Below are positions 8,825 through 18,377 of a stretch of 64,000 nt of DNA, piece after piece (the stretch's first letter is position 1; each line of letters opens with the position of its first letter). The notes under the pieces are model-generated. The model was not told the DNA's origin and did not search any database. It worked only from the letters and a program-made list of their open reading frames with translations. The translations under genes were made by a program, and so were the position numbers. The stretch is taken from assembly GCA_023412915.1 (NCBI GenBank), contig JAEZRE010000008.1, positions 1 through 64,000 on the forward strand. The letters run 5' to 3'. Source of the stretch: Bacillota bacterium (GTDB lineage: Bacteria > Bacillota > Clostridia > Acetivibrionales > DTU013).

Positions 8825-10469
8825 AAAAGTTAATATCAGGATTGATGCAGGCTATGCTTCGGGTGAACTGAGGCATGACTGGAGATATATAGGATATGAT
8901 GAATGTAATTATACCGTTGCCCCGGAGGGCAGGGAACTGCTGGCGAAATTCGGACGCCTGCAGGATGCCCCATACTACGTTAGGGTACACCATATGCTTT
9001 GTACCGGTAATTGCCACGGCACATACAAATGGGGCTCCACCAACGCGTATATGGAAGATAGCCAGGGAAAACCGGTACATAACTGGGAAGTTATTGACAA
9101 AATACTTGACGCTCTTCTTGAAAACAACTGCAAGCCTTTCTTTGAGCTGGGCTTCATGCCTATGGACCTGTTGGACAAATCGTATTTTGAAGGAGCAAAC
9201 GATTGGGAGATTTTCGGAAGGTACAAGAATGAAGGATGGGCAATGCCACCTAAGGATTATGATAAGTGGCGAGAGTTGGTATACAGGCTTGTTTGTCATT
9301 GCATTGAGCGTTACGGACAAGGTGAAGTTTTGACATGGTATTGGGAGCTCTGGAATGAACCTGATATTTTTTACTGGAAGGGTACAGTAGAAGAGTATTG
9401 CAAACTTTATGATTATACTGAATCTGCAGTACATGCCGCGCTGCCGGAGGCAAGATTGGGCGGCCCCGCAACAACGGGACCTGTGGAAGGCAAGGATGGT
9501 TCGCTGGAATACCTGGAAAGATTCCTGGATCATTGCAGGAACGGTATCAATGAGGTTACAGGTGCGAAGGGTACACGGCTGGATTATGTAACATTCCATA
9601 CCAAGGGAGGCGGCTTTCCGTTTAAACCTAACGCGCCAAAATCAACTCCTTCTGTAAAAAGCATGGTCATGCAGGTAAGGTTGGGGCTCGAAGCAGTTAA
9701 GAAATACAGTTACGCCGGCCTGGAGGTAGTATTGTCCGAGGCGGATCCTGATGGTTGGGCGGCGGGCGGCAGGTTCGATAACAGGAACATGAACTTTCGT
9801 AATACCGAATACTATGCAAGCTTCGTGGCATCCAGCTATAACAATATTGGAAAGCTTGGTGCGGAGATGGGGATAGATGTGCGTCCGCTTGCATGGGCAT
9901 TTATGTTCGTGGGTGAAAGATGCTTTGAAGGGACCCGTACTTTTACTACCCAGGGCATTGATAAGCCTGTATTCAACCTTTTTAAGATGTATTCAAGAAT
10001 GGGGAGAAATTTAATAAGTTTCAGATGTTCCCATAATAACGATTATTTATCGGAGGGGTTGGACCCAAAGATAAGGATAGAGAGTGAATCGGAACCTGAA
10101 GTATCCGGTATGGCGTCCATAACGGGCGATGGAAATATACAGATAATGGTTTACAGCCATCATGACGACTGGGATGTTGAAAAGGAATTCGATATTGAAA
10201 TCGAAATCGGAAACATACAGAAGGGTGATTCGTTCAACGTGAAACATTATAGAATAGACAAAAGCCATAGCAATGCCTATACTGAATGGCTCAGGCAGGG
10301 CAGCCCGGACTATCCTTCAAAACAGTCCTATGAACAGATAAAATCCAAAGATGACCTTGAACTTTATAAACCGGAGAAAACTATGACTGTAACAGACGGC
10401 AGGATTAAATTGGACTTCAAGTTTCCTTCCCATGCGATCTCATTGATAGAACTTATACATAAGGCTTGA
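8811..10469 (+). CDS. GH39 glycosidase, probable beta-xylosidase, cytoplasmic
   Basis: 552 residues from the ATG at 8811 (GGAGGG 6 nt before). No signal peptide, so it acts in the cytoplasm. WELWNEPD places the acid/base at Glu183 and VVLSEADPDGW gives the probable nucleophile Glu310. After the TIM barrel comes a beta-rich C-terminal domain (~430-552), as in family members. GH39 enzymes mostly release xylose from xylo-oligosaccharides, though the family also has iduronidases, so the substrate is inferred from araA and GH43. Confidence 0.9.
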   Translation: MGRAEKVNIRIDAGYASGELRHDWRYIGYDECNYTVAPEGRELLAKFGRLQDAPYYVRVHHMLCTGNCHGTYKWGSTNAYMEDSQGKPVHNWEVIDKILDALLENNCKPFFELGFMPMDLLDKSYFEGANDWEIFGRYKNEGWAMPPKDYDKWRELVYRLVCHCIERYGQGEVLTWYWELWNEPDIFYWKGTVEEYCKLYDYTESAVHAALPEARLGGPATTGPVEGKDGSLEYLERFLDHCRNGINEVTGAKGTRLDYVTFHTKGGGFPFKPNAPKSTPSVKSMVMQVRLGLEAVKKYSYAGLEVVLSEADPDGWAAGGRFDNRNMNFRNTEYYASFVASSYNNIGKLGAEMGIDVRPLAWAFMFVGERCFEGTRTFTTQGIDKPVFNLFKMYSRMGRNLISFRCSHNNDYLSEGLDPKIRIESESEPEVSGMASITGDGNIQIMVYSHHDDWDVEKEFDIEIEIGNIQKGDSFNVKHYRIDKSHSNAYTEWLRQGSPDYPSKQSYEQIKSKDDLELYKPEKTMTVTDGRIKLDFKFPSHAISLIELIHKA

Positions 10470-10561
10470 AAGTTTTGATGACATGGTAATTTTCCGTATG
10501 ATATAATGACACCGCTGGTCATAATAATTTCTACTAGTATACAAAATGGAGAGTGCAGTAT

Positions 10562-11548
10562 ATGGAAAATATTTCGAGACAGAAAGAACCGCTTGTAACC
10601 CACATTTACACCGCAGATCCATCTGCGCATGTGTTTGACGGAAAGATATACATCTATCCGTCACATGACCTTGATCATAATGAACCATCCAATGACAACG
10701 GCGACCAGTACAAGATGGAAGATTACCACATTCTGTCGATGGACGATCCGAGCGCGCCCTGCATTGACCATGGTGAAGCGCTTCACATGAAAAACGTGCC
10801 ATGGGTGAGCAAGCAGATGTGGGCTCCGGACGCCGCATTCAAGAATGGCACATATTACTTGTTTTTCCCGGCAAGAGACAAGGATGGGATCTTTCGCATA
10901 GGTGTTGCAACCAGTTCGTGTCCGTATGGGCCGTTTACGCCCCAGGATAGATATATAGAAGGCAGCTTCAGCATAGATCCGGCTGTCCTCATGGACGACG
11001 ACGGCAGGGCTTACATGTATTTCGGCGGTCTTTGGGGAGGCCAGCTTGAAAAATGGCAGACCGGGAAATTTGAACCCAATCCGACCGGACCCAAACCGAC
11101 AGAACCCGCTCTTGGACCGAGGGTTGCAGAATTGGACGAGGAGCTGCTTTCGTTCAAATCGGCTCCACAGGAAGTATCCATCGTCGACGAGGAGGGAAAT
11201 CCCATCCTGGCTGGTGATGAGGACAGAAGGTACTTTGAAGGTCCGTGGATGCACAAATATAACGGTTTATATTATCTTTCATACTCGACGGGCACTACCC
11301 ATTATCTCGTTTATGCCGTGGGAAAAAGCCCGAAGGGCCCGTTCACTTACAAGGGCAGGATACTGAATCCTGTGCTGGGCTGGACCACACACCATTCGAT
11401 AGTGCAATTCAGGGACAAATGGTATTTGTTCTATCATGACTGCTCGCTCTCAGGCGGCGTGAACCACAAACGCTGCGTGAAATTCACGGAATTGAAGTAT
11501 AACGGCGACGGTACGATCCAGACGATCGAACCGTACGATCAAAAGTAA
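10562..11548 (+). CDS. GH43 glycosidase, probable arabinofuranosidase or xylosidase
   Basis: 328 residues, a single five-bladed propeller without signal peptide or binding module. The family's three acidic residues are visible: Asp19 (base, TADPSAHVFD), Asp139 (SIDPAVLMDDDG) and Glu226 (FEGPWMHKYNG). ATG at 10562 has GGAGAG 8 nt upstream; an in-frame GTG at 10553 overlaps that site. With GH39 and araA it would split arabinoxylan oligosaccharides in the cytoplasm. A strong terminator follows. Confidence 0.92.
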   Translation: MENISRQKEPLVTHIYTADPSAHVFDGKIYIYPSHDLDHNEPSNDNGDQYKMEDYHILSMDDPSAPCIDHGEALHMKNVPWVSKQMWAPDAAFKNGTYYLFFPARDKDGIFRIGVATSSCPYGPFTPQDRYIEGSFSIDPAVLMDDDGRAYMYFGGLWGGQLEKWQTGKFEPNPTGPKPTEPALGPRVAELDEELLSFKSAPQEVSIVDEEGNPILAGDEDRRYFEGPWMHKYNGLYYLSYSTGTTHYLVYAVGKSPKGPFTYKGRILNPVLGWTTHHSIVQFRDKWYLFYHDCSLSGGVNHKRCVKFTELKYNGDGTIQTIEPYDQK

Positions 11549-11558
11549 ACAAGGCATC

Positions 11559-11590
11559 AAGACCCGCAGGTCACTCATCTGCGGGTCTTT
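11559..11590 (+). terminator. Rho-independent terminator of the pentose cluster
   Basis: Perfect 11-bp stem AAGACCCGCAG/CTGCGGGTCTT with a 9-nt loop, then TTT. Confidence 0.92.
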
Positions 11591-12124
11591 ACGTTTTATA
11601 CGGTACCTTCCTGAAATATGAGCAATTTCGAACCCGATTCGGCTTTAAGTCGAAGAAGCATTATATTACAATTGAATAAGAGCATAATATATTTGCCGGC
11701 ACCAAGGTTTACACCGGTACAAGTTCGGACGGCAGCGATGCTCGCGGGAAAGATCAGGCTGTAAATGCATCGGTAAAGATACTTTATAACTGATTTATAT
11801 AATTGATTACTTCTGATTCAGGAGTTATAATGGAAATACAATAATGGGAGCGGGTGAAACAGTGATTTTTGCAAGGATACGTCTCAATGGCTGATTGACG
11901 ACACAATTTAATAGATAAGGCCGGAGTCCGAGCATACGGAGTTTGCCGGTAACTTGTCGTATTCCTTGTAATTGAATTCATTCGCTGAACCGCATATTTT
12001 ATAGAAATGTAAGTACGGATCGCCCTATGGGGCAAGACTGTGCTATTTGTGAATATATAAGGGCTGCAGATGGATAGTTGTCATTTGCATCCCTTTTTGT
12101 TTTGAAGGAAAGGAGCCGTTGCTT
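11591..12124 (+). other. long intergenic region and hflX leader
   Basis: About 530 bp. It holds a short open stretch (11680-11790) reading ...FAGTKVYTGTSSDGSD..., which looks protein-like but lacks a start and is probably a gene remnant. After the promoter at 11803-11831 comes a leader of some 290 nt with repeated CGGAGT words and a possible TCCG/CGGA hairpin near 11930. No known riboswitch was recognised. Confidence 0.4.
11803..11831 (+). promoter_or_regulatory. sigma-A-like promoter for hflX
   Basis: TTGATT (11803-11808), 17-bp spacer, TATAAT (11826-11831). Confidence 0.65.
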
Positions 12125-13393
12125 ATGGAACAGGAACAAAAACAAAAAGCACTGCTGGTCGGTGTGAATGTAAACCGTCAGCCGTTTTTCAGGGAATCCA
12201 TGGAGGAATTGAATGAGCTCGCAGCCGCATGCGAGTTTGAAGTTTCCGGTAGTATCGAGCAAAATCTGAACGCTATCGATAAAGCTCATTACATCGGACC
12301 GGGGAAGGTGGAAGAGGTCAAAGCGCTGGCAGAAGAAACAGGCGCCGAGGTTTTGATATTCGACAATGAATTGTCGCCTTCGCAGCTGCGTAATCTGGAA
12401 AAGGCCCTTGATTGCATCATTATGGACAGAACCTCCCTTATTCTTGAAATATTCGCGAGGCGCGCAAGGACTCGTGAGGCCAGACTCCAGGTGGAGGTCG
12501 CACGGCTTAAGTACATGCTCCCCCGGCTCATCGGCGCAAATAAAGCGCTCGACCGCCAATATGGCGGAGTCGGCACCATGAACAGAGGAGCGGGAGAAAA
12601 GAAGCTCGTGCTGGACCGCAGGAGGATAGAAGGCAAAATAACCGAATTGGAAAGGGAGCTCGAGGCCATTGCAAATGAAAGACGGACGCAGCGTAAACAA
12701 AGAAACAGGTCGGGGCTGCCGACAGTCGCTCTTGTAGGGTATACGAACGCGGGCAAGTCGACTCTGATGAACGCCATGGTCGAACTATCCCAGAAGCCCG
12801 ACAGTAAAAAGGTGTTTGAGAAGGATATGCTGTTTGCCACACTCGAGACCTCAGTAAGGAATATCTCTCTGCCTGACAATAAAGTATTTCTTTTATCGGA
12901 TACCGTCGGGTTTGTCAGCAAATTGCCACACGATTTGATCAAGGCATTCCGCTCGACTCTCGAGGAAGTGAAGGAAGCCGATCTGCTGCTGCATGTCGTG
13001 GATGCGTCGAACCCTGATTGCGAACGCCAGAGGGAAGTTGCCGATGAGACGCTTAAACAGATCGGAGCCGGGGACATACCGGTCCTGCATGTATATAACA
13101 AAGCCGACCTTACCGGATCGAGGGAGCCTGTGGCAAGAGACGACAGTATTTATATTTCGGCGCGCGCGAAAGACGGCCTTGAAGACCTGATACGGCTGAT
13201 AAGCAAAAAGATATTCAGGGAATATGTCGACTGCAGGATGCTGATTCCGTACGGGCAGGGCGGCATAGTTTCATACTTCAGCGAAAATGCAAGGGTCAGG
13301 TCCCTGGATTATAGAAGCAAAGGCGTACTGCTCGATATGGAGTGCCGGGAAAGCGATTTAAAAAAGTATGAACAGTTCCTGTACTCAAAATGA
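12125..13393 (+). CDS. hflX: ribosome-associated GTPase HflX
   Basis: 422 residues from the ATG at 12125 (AGGAG 9 nt before; an upstream in-frame TTG is less likely). N-terminal HflX domain with GPGKVEE and the coiled middle (ARRARTREARLQVEVARLKYMLPRL), then a GTPase domain: G1 GYTNAGKST, G3 DTVGF, G4 NKAD, and a short C-terminal domain. HflX binds 50S subunits and rescues or splits stalled ribosomes under stress. The unusually long leader suggests control at the RNA level. Confidence 0.96.
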   Translation: MEQEQKQKALLVGVNVNRQPFFRESMEELNELAAACEFEVSGSIEQNLNAIDKAHYIGPGKVEEVKALAEETGAEVLIFDNELSPSQLRNLEKALDCIIMDRTSLILEIFARRARTREARLQVEVARLKYMLPRLIGANKALDRQYGGVGTMNRGAGEKKLVLDRRRIEGKITELERELEAIANERRTQRKQRNRSGLPTVALVGYTNAGKSTLMNAMVELSQKPDSKKVFEKDMLFATLETSVRNISLPDNKVFLLSDTVGFVSKLPHDLIKAFRSTLEEVKEADLLLHVVDASNPDCERQREVADETLKQIGAGDIPVLHVYNKADLTGSREPVARDDSIYISARAKDGLEDLIRLISKKIFREYVDCRMLIPYGQGGIVSYFSENARVRSLDYRSKGVLLDMECRESDLKKYEQFLYSK

Positions 13394-13421
13394 AAAACCA
13401 TACTTCGCCGGATTAGCAAAT

Positions 13422-13490
13422 CAAAGCCCTGCCGCTCACGAACCGACCCTGTCTTATTGGCAGGGGCGGTTCATGTGTCGCAGGGCTTTG
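13422..13490. terminator. nested double hairpin, bidirectional terminator between convergent genes
   Basis: Outer perfect 11-bp stem CAAAGCCCTGC/GCAGGGCTTTG encloses a second 12-bp stem (GAACCGACCCTG/CAGGGGCGGTTC, one mismatch). A- and T-runs on the two sides allow use from hflX and from cysK. Confidence 0.8.
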
Positions 13491-13506
13491 TCATTATCGT
13501 TGGCCT

Positions 13507-14409
13507 TCAGATGAGCGAAGTGCTGAAATACCTTTCCACCCTGTCGGGCAGGATTGTCACGATATGCTTATCGGAGCCGTATTTCTTCGCTGCTTCAACG
13601 GACGCCCATACATTTGCTCCTGAGGATGTCCCGACAAGTACGCCCTGTATCCCCGCGAGCTCCCTTGCGGTTCGTACCGCATCGTCGTCTGTGACCTCGA
13701 TGACCTCGTCTATCAGGCTTGTGTCGAGCACCGGGGGTATAAAGCCGTCGCCGATCCCCTGTATCTTGTGCAGTCCCGGCTCATGGCCAAGCAGTGCCGA
13801 TACATTCTTGGGTTCGACCGCAACGATTTTGGCTTCCGGATTCTTTTCCTTTATAAATCTGCCTACGCCTCCCAGTGTTCCTCCGCTCCCAAGCCCCGAA
13901 ACGAACACATCCACCTTGCCGGCCGTCTGTTCCCAAATCTCCCGGGCTGTGGTAAGGTAATGGATCTCAGGGTTATCCGGATTTTCGAACTGCTGGGGTA
14001 TAAAGATCGCGGGATCGGCCGACTTCCTTTTTTGCACCTCGGCCACGGACCCTCCGATGCTGTCTTCCGCCTTTGTAAGCACGAGTTCGGCCCCAAGTGC
14101 CCTGATGATCTTTTTTCTTTCCTCGCTCATGTTTTCCGGCATCACTATTATCACCTTATAACCTTTTTGAACGCCGACCAATGCTATCCCGATGCCGGTA
14201 TTGCCGGACGTGGGCTCCATGATAGTCATCCCGGGCTTTAGAGCCCCACTGGCCTCAGCCTGTTCAATCATGTATTTGGCTACCCTGTCCTTGATGCTTC
14301 CGCCGGGATTAAGAAATTCAGCCTTTGCATAAATGTTGAGACCCGTCAGCTTCTTCAGACTGACCATGGGTGTATTGCCGATGATATCGAGTACGCTTTC
14401 GGTTATCAT
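13507..14409 (-). CDS. cysK: cysteine synthase (O-acetylserine sulfhydrylase)
   Basis: 300 residues. PLP-binding Lys in NPGGSIKDR (~42), phosphate-binding TSGNTG (~68-73), and the GSGGTLGG loop; QFENPDNPEIHY is the typical substrate-closure region. It makes cysteine from O-acetylserine and sulfide in the cytoplasm. ATG has GAAAGGA 8 nt upstream. Single gene; cysE is not adjacent. Its promoter region is shared with the divergent flavodoxin-like gene. Confidence 0.95.
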   Translation of the reverse strand: MITESVLDIIGNTPMVSLKKLTGLNIYAKAEFLNPGGSIKDRVAKYMIEQAEASGALKPGMTIMEPTSGNTGIGIALVGVQKGYKVIIVMPENMSEERKKIIRALGAELVLTKAEDSIGGSVAEVQKRKSADPAIFIPQQFENPDNPEIHYLTTAREIWEQTAGKVDVFVSGLGSGGTLGGVGRFIKEKNPEAKIVAVEPKNVSALLGHEPGLHKIQGIGDGFIPPVLDTSLIDEVIEVTDDDAVRTARELAGIQGVLVGTSSGANVWASVEAAKKYGSDKHIVTILPDRVERYFSTSLI

Positions 14410-14550
14410 TTTCTAATCCTTTCGTAAATCCTCAAACTATAGCTTTATTTTAACGTATAATATAATAAATTCCAATTGCTGTGTCATAAAACAAATATAC
14501 ACTTGTGCGACATCAGGGATGAAACGAAAAAATGAGGAGGAGTATCGGTC

Positions 14551-15015
14551 ATGAAGGCAGGGATATTCATTCATTCGCATACCGGCAACACTTTGTCGGC
14601 AGCCGAAAGGATAAAAACAGCTATTGAGGCAGCAGGACATACGGCAGTAATAGAGAGGGTGACCGCCGAAGGCGAGAACCCTGGAAAAGGCGTAAAATTC
14701 AGTCTCACGAACATACCTGATACAGTCCCGTACGATGTGCTCATCTTTGGCGCGCCTGTAAACGGCTTTTCACTCTCACTCGCAATGAAGGCCTATCTTG
14801 AGCAGCTTCCCAGGCTGCAGGGAAAAAAGGTCTCCTGCTTTGTAACGGAGCAATTTCCCAAGCCATGGATGGGCGGGAATAATGCGATCAAACAGATGAA
14901 GGCCTTGCTTTCGAAGAAGGGTGCGGAAATAAAGCAGACCGGTGTCGTCAACTGGTCCGCCGGGGCCAGGGAAGACCAGATAGCCGATATTGCCGGAAGG
15001 TTCGTGAAAATGTAA
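14551..15015 (+). CDS. flavodoxin-like protein
   Basis: 154 residues with the flavodoxin fold: FMN phosphate loop SHTGNT (9-14), a second flavin loop around FGAPVNGFSLS (~70), and a final strand/helix. It lacks iron-sulfur motifs. Members act as small electron carriers or NAD(P)H:quinone-type reductases; partners are unknown. GAGGAGG precedes the start by ~10 nt. Divergent from cysK. Confidence 0.85.
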   Translation: MKAGIFIHSHTGNTLSAAERIKTAIEAAGHTAVIERVTAEGENPGKGVKFSLTNIPDTVPYDVLIFGAPVNGFSLSLAMKAYLEQLPRLQGKKVSCFVTEQFPKPWMGGNNAIKQMKALLSKKGAEIKQTGVVNWSAGAREDQIADIAGRFVKM

Positions 15016-15119
15016 ACTGAGGATGCTCTGACAAAAAACAGAACCACTTGATACGGGGTATGAAATAATACTATAATTTATAAAGCAATTGAAGACATAA
15101 CAAAAGGGAAGCGTGTCAG

Positions 15120-15971
15120 ATGGTCTATAAAACAGGCGTTAAAACACAAACCGGCAGTATCGGTCCGGCTTACTGGTTTATTTTCGATAAGAACAAGTTG
15201 TTTGTAAATACCGGCAGTGTGGAGAACAGGAGCATAATACCTTATATAGAGGATATTGAGCAGATACGTCCGCTGCTGTCGGATATCCGCTATCTCGGGC
15301 TTATCGACGGAAAGGAAAGCTATTTTGCCGAGCTCACCGAAATGCAGGACGAGAAGGTCGGGACTCTTTCAGGTTTTGTGCGGACGGAACTCAGGATGCT
15401 TTTCGGTTCGCTCGATGACGATTGGTACTGGCTTGCCAACCGAGCCTTTCACCTGCTCGGCTGGGGGAAGAAGAACCGCTTTTGCGGCGTTTGCGGCAGT
15501 GAGCTTTCATTGTCCGGGGACGAGGTGGCTTTTAAGTGCGATAAATGCGGAAACATCATTTATCCAAGAATCTCGCCGGCTGTGATCGTTGCCATCACCA
15601 GGGGGGACGAGATACTGCTTGCGCATTCCGCGCGCTTTGCCAAAGGCATGTACAGTGTGATCGCAGGCTTCGTTGAAGCGGGCGAGACGCTGGAGGAATG
15701 CGTGGAGCGGGAGATAGGCGAGGAGGTCGGGTTAAAGGTTAAAAACATAAGGTATTTCCGCAGCCAGCCATGGCCTTATCCCGATTCGCTGATGCTGGCT
15801 TTTACAGCCGAGTATGAAGGCGGCGAGATACAAGTGGACAATGAAGAGATCACAGATGCGGGCTGGTATAAGGCTGACAACCTGCCGGGCCTGCCGTCGA
15901 AGGCAAGCGTGGCCAGAAAGCTCATAGACAGCTGGCTGGACAAGGTTTCAAACGGGCAAAGCCGCCTGTGA
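15120..15971 (+). CDS. nudC: NADH pyrophosphatase NudC (Nudix)
   Basis: 283 residues. Zinc ribbon FCGVCG...FKCDKCG (~120-142), Nudix box with GFVEAGETLEECVEREIGEE, and the NudC signature SQPWPYPDS downstream. NudC splits NAD(H) and removes NAD caps from RNA in the cytoplasm. ATG start with AAAGGGAAG upstream. Confidence 0.93.
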   Translation: MVYKTGVKTQTGSIGPAYWFIFDKNKLFVNTGSVENRSIIPYIEDIEQIRPLLSDIRYLGLIDGKESYFAELTEMQDEKVGTLSGFVRTELRMLFGSLDDDWYWLANRAFHLLGWGKKNRFCGVCGSELSLSGDEVAFKCDKCGNIIYPRISPAVIVAITRGDEILLAHSARFAKGMYSVIAGFVEAGETLEECVEREIGEEVGLKVKNIRYFRSQPWPYPDSLMLAFTAEYEGGEIQVDNEEITDAGWYKADNLPGLPSKASVARKLIDSWLDKVSNGQSRL

Positions 15972-16053
15972 TATTTTGCCTGCTTTTATTAAATGCTGGC
16001 AAGTAGGACATGCGGATGTTATAATAAAGCATTAAAGTTTTTGAGGTGGAATT

Positions 16054-16395
16054 ATGCATATCGATGGAAACCTGATACCCCTGTTTGCACTTGCAGTAGG
16101 TTTGATCATCACGGTTACCAAGATACTTACGGAATCTATATCGAGATATAAGCTGAAAGCCGAACAGATAAAGGCCGATGCGATGGTGAGAGCTGAAGAG
16201 GTCAGATCCAGGAACGAATTGGAACTCGAAAGACTGCTGCGACAGGATCAGACAAATAGTACGCGCGCTGCCTCAAATAACTCCGTCAGCAGTATGGGGA
16301 CCAGTGCGGGCAATAACATGGGCAATAGTCCGGGAAGCGGTTTCGCATCCAACAGCGAGGAAGATTACAGAACCAGAAGCAGGGTCAGAGAGTAG
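16054..16395 (+). CDS. small membrane-anchored protein with coiled coil and Ser/Asn/Gly tail
   Basis: 113 residues, family not recognised. Residues 7-28 form one membrane segment, 30-70 an Arg/Glu-rich helix likely to coil in the cytoplasm, and 70-113 a low-complexity tail rich in Asn, Ser and Gly ending in charged residues. TGAGGTGG precedes the ATG and TATAAT lies about 35 bp upstream, so it is probably expressed on its own. A strong terminator follows. Confidence 0.72.
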   Translation: MHIDGNLIPLFALAVGLIITVTKILTESISRYKLKAEQIKADAMVRAEEVRSRNELELERLLRQDQTNSTRAASNNSVSSMGTSAGNNMGNSPGSGFASNSEEDYRTRSRVRE

Positions 16396-16428
16396 GCCGT
16401 ATGGAGCATATCTGACTCACGTGTATTT

Positions 16429-16466
16429 AAAAGCCCCGCGACTTCACTTACGACGCGGGGCTTTTT
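16429..16466. terminator. bidirectional Rho-independent terminator
   Basis: AAAAGCCCCGCG/CGCGGGGCTTTTT between convergent genes; A- and T-tracts on both sides. Confidence 0.92.
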
Positions 16467-16511
16467 GCATGCACTCGGCTCAAACGTGGCACGTATGCGG
16501 CTCTTTGCCGG

Positions 16512-17861
16512 TCATGTATTGAAGTCTACGATATTTTGCCTGTAGTTATCTTCAATGATGCTATGCAGCTTGTCTATCGACTGCGATATTATTTTATTCT
16601 CATTGGCTATGCTTGATTTCAAACCTGCATTGGCCAGCAGGAAAATGAGCGGATTCCTGTAATTTGCGGGGAATCTGTCGAGTATGCCTGACATGCTGAA
16701 ATAATTCTTTTTCGTATACTGATAACCTTCGTAAAGCCTGTCTATGGTCATGTTTTTCGGAAGGTACGTGACGGTGCAGTGATCGTAGTAGTCCCAGTTT
16801 TCAGTAATCAGGCGTCCCTGCTTTTTAAATTCGTCGTAAATATCGGTTCCGGGATACGGGGTCAGGATATTGAAGGTTGCGGACGGTATTTTAGTTTTGT
16901 GCAGGAATTGCAGCGTAGCGTCGAAGACCGATTCATCGTCATCATCGAAGCCGAATACGAAGGAGGAGTGGAAATAGATGCCCTGCTCCATTATCTTTTT
17001 GACCGCTTCATATGTGTTCTCAAGCGTCTTCATGCTCTTGCTCATGCGTTTCAGCTTCTGCTCCGATACGGTTTCCATCCCTAAGAACAAGCCCCTGCAC
17101 CCGCTTTTATATGCAAGCTTCATAAGCTTTTCATCCCTGGCGAATGAAATCGAAGCCTGGCCGACCCATATGATTTTAAGCTCGCTCAGCGCTTCAAACA
17201 GCTCGGTTGCATATGACGGATTGCCTACGATGTTGTCGTCCATGAACATGAAGCGCTTGCTTCCCGAGGCCATTATATCCTGTACTACACGGTCAATCGA
17301 CACATGCCTTATCCTTCTGCCGAAAAACTTCCATACACTGCAGAATTCGCAGGAATAAGGGCAGCCCCTCGAGGTGACGACAGGTTCGATCCCCATTATC
17401 GACCTGTGTTTGATCAGATCCCGCCTGGGCAGCGGGTACTCGTCCAGATTCGCTGTGGTCCCTCCGTTATAGAAGGGCTGAAGCTTGTCCTCTTCCGCGT
17501 CCTTGAGCATTTTTGCCCAAACCGGCTCCGCTTCTCCGATCATCACTGCATCACAGTGTTTACTGGCTTCTTCCGGAAGAACTGTGGGGTGTATCCCGCC
17601 GATCACGACCTTCTTTCCTCTTTTCCTGAATTCCTCCGATATTTTATAGGCTCTGTTTGCAGTCGCAGTCATACAGGTGATCCCAACCAGATCGCACTGT
17701 ATATTATAATCGAGCTCCTCGACTTCCTCCTCCAGTATCCTGATATCGTGCTTCTCCGGAGTCAATGCGGCTATGTACTGCAGCGATACCATCGGAAATC
17801 TGATTATATACCTGGTCTTTACGCTTGGATCTTTCATGGGGGCTATCAGTAATATTTTCAT
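16512..17861 (-). CDS. B12-binding radical SAM protein
   Basis: 449 residues from the ATG at 17861, which has AAAGGAG 5 nt upstream; the ATG at 17876 lies in that site. N-terminal cobalamin-binding-type Rossmann domain (~1-130), then the radical SAM cluster motif SRGCPYSCEFC (C-x3-C-x2-C, ~166), and a C-terminal helical domain with an apparent hydrophobic patch. Class B radical SAM enzymes methylate or rearrange unactivated carbons, e.g. hopanoid, bacteriochlorophyll or antibiotic precursors. Substrate unknown; it stands alone. Confidence 0.85.
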   Translation of the reverse strand: MKILLIAPMKDPSVKTRYIIRFPMVSLQYIAALTPEKHDIRILEEEVEELDYNIQCDLVGITCMTATANRAYKISEEFRKRGKKVVIGGIHPTVLPEEASKHCDAVMIGEAEPVWAKMLKDAEEDKLQPFYNGGTTANLDEYPLPRRDLIKHRSIMGIEPVVTSRGCPYSCEFCSVWKFFGRRIRHVSIDRVVQDIMASGSKRFMFMDDNIVGNPSYATELFEALSELKIIWVGQASISFARDEKLMKLAYKSGCRGLFLGMETVSEQKLKRMSKSMKTLENTYEAVKKIMEQGIYFHSSFVFGFDDDDESVFDATLQFLHKTKIPSATFNILTPYPGTDIYDEFKKQGRLITENWDYYDHCTVTYLPKNMTIDRLYEGYQYTKKNYFSMSGILDRFPANYRNPLIFLLANAGLKSSIANENKIISQSIDKLHSIIEDNYRQNIVDFNT

Positions 17862-18032
17862 TAATTCTCCTTTCATGGACGGATCGTCATTATCAAAATG
17901 TTCTTTTGCTTATTGTTACGTAAAAGTAAACGAAAGTACTTAAAAAATGTAAAATTATTTTTCCCATAAAATAGCATTTATAACCGCCATTAAACAGGGG
18001 ACGACAAAACCAAAATAAAATCATGAAACCCC

Positions 18033-18061
18033 TTGCAATATTGGACACAATATAGTAGAAT
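18033..18061 (+). promoter_or_regulatory. promoter of the S10 ribosomal operon
   Basis: TTGCAA (18033-18038), 17-bp spacer, TAGAAT (18056-18061). It predicts a leader of ~310 nt before rpsJ. Confidence 0.6.
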
Positions 18062-18212
18062 ATTTCTTGCTGTGACATGACATACGATGAAATGGAAGAT
18101 TGCTATTCTTTGAAATAGGGAACTTCCACGGAGAATGTCCGATTCATGAAACCGGGCGACAAGTCACTGTACATTTTGCGAGAGCACAGAAAGTGTGTCT
18201 GTTTGTAAAGTA

Positions 18213-18261
18213 CAGCCCAGGTTTTACAGGCCGTAAGGCTATGTAAGCAGCCTGGGTTTTT
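18213..18261 (+). promoter_or_regulatory. attenuator-like terminator in the S10 leader
   Basis: CCCAGG (18216-18221)/CCTGGG (18251-18256) with inner TTACA/TGTAA pairing, followed by TTTTT. It lies about 115 nt before rpsJ on the same strand, so full-length transcripts must read through it. That is what a regulated leader would look like; the ligand (for instance a ribosomal protein) is unknown. Confidence 0.6.
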
Positions 18262-18377
18262 AAATATCGAAACAGGAAACACCCGGCATAGTGTACAGAA
18301 AAAATGCTTGTTGTACGTAACAGTCAAAGGAGATAAGGTATGCTGCGTATCTCCCAACAAAATAAGGAGGTTATTGT

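Larger units (their letters stand above)
17862..18377 (+). other. long leader of the S10 operon
   Basis: About 515 bp. It carries a promoter at 18033-18061 and a transcription-attenuator-like hairpin at 18213-18261, plus a small CACA...TGTG hairpin near 18185. The first ~170 bp next to the radical SAM gene are AT-rich with no recognised feature. Confidence 0.5.

Noticed and set aside
13457..13960. 167-residue plus-strand open frame
   Set aside because: Antisense to cysK, which has all its motifs on the other strand.
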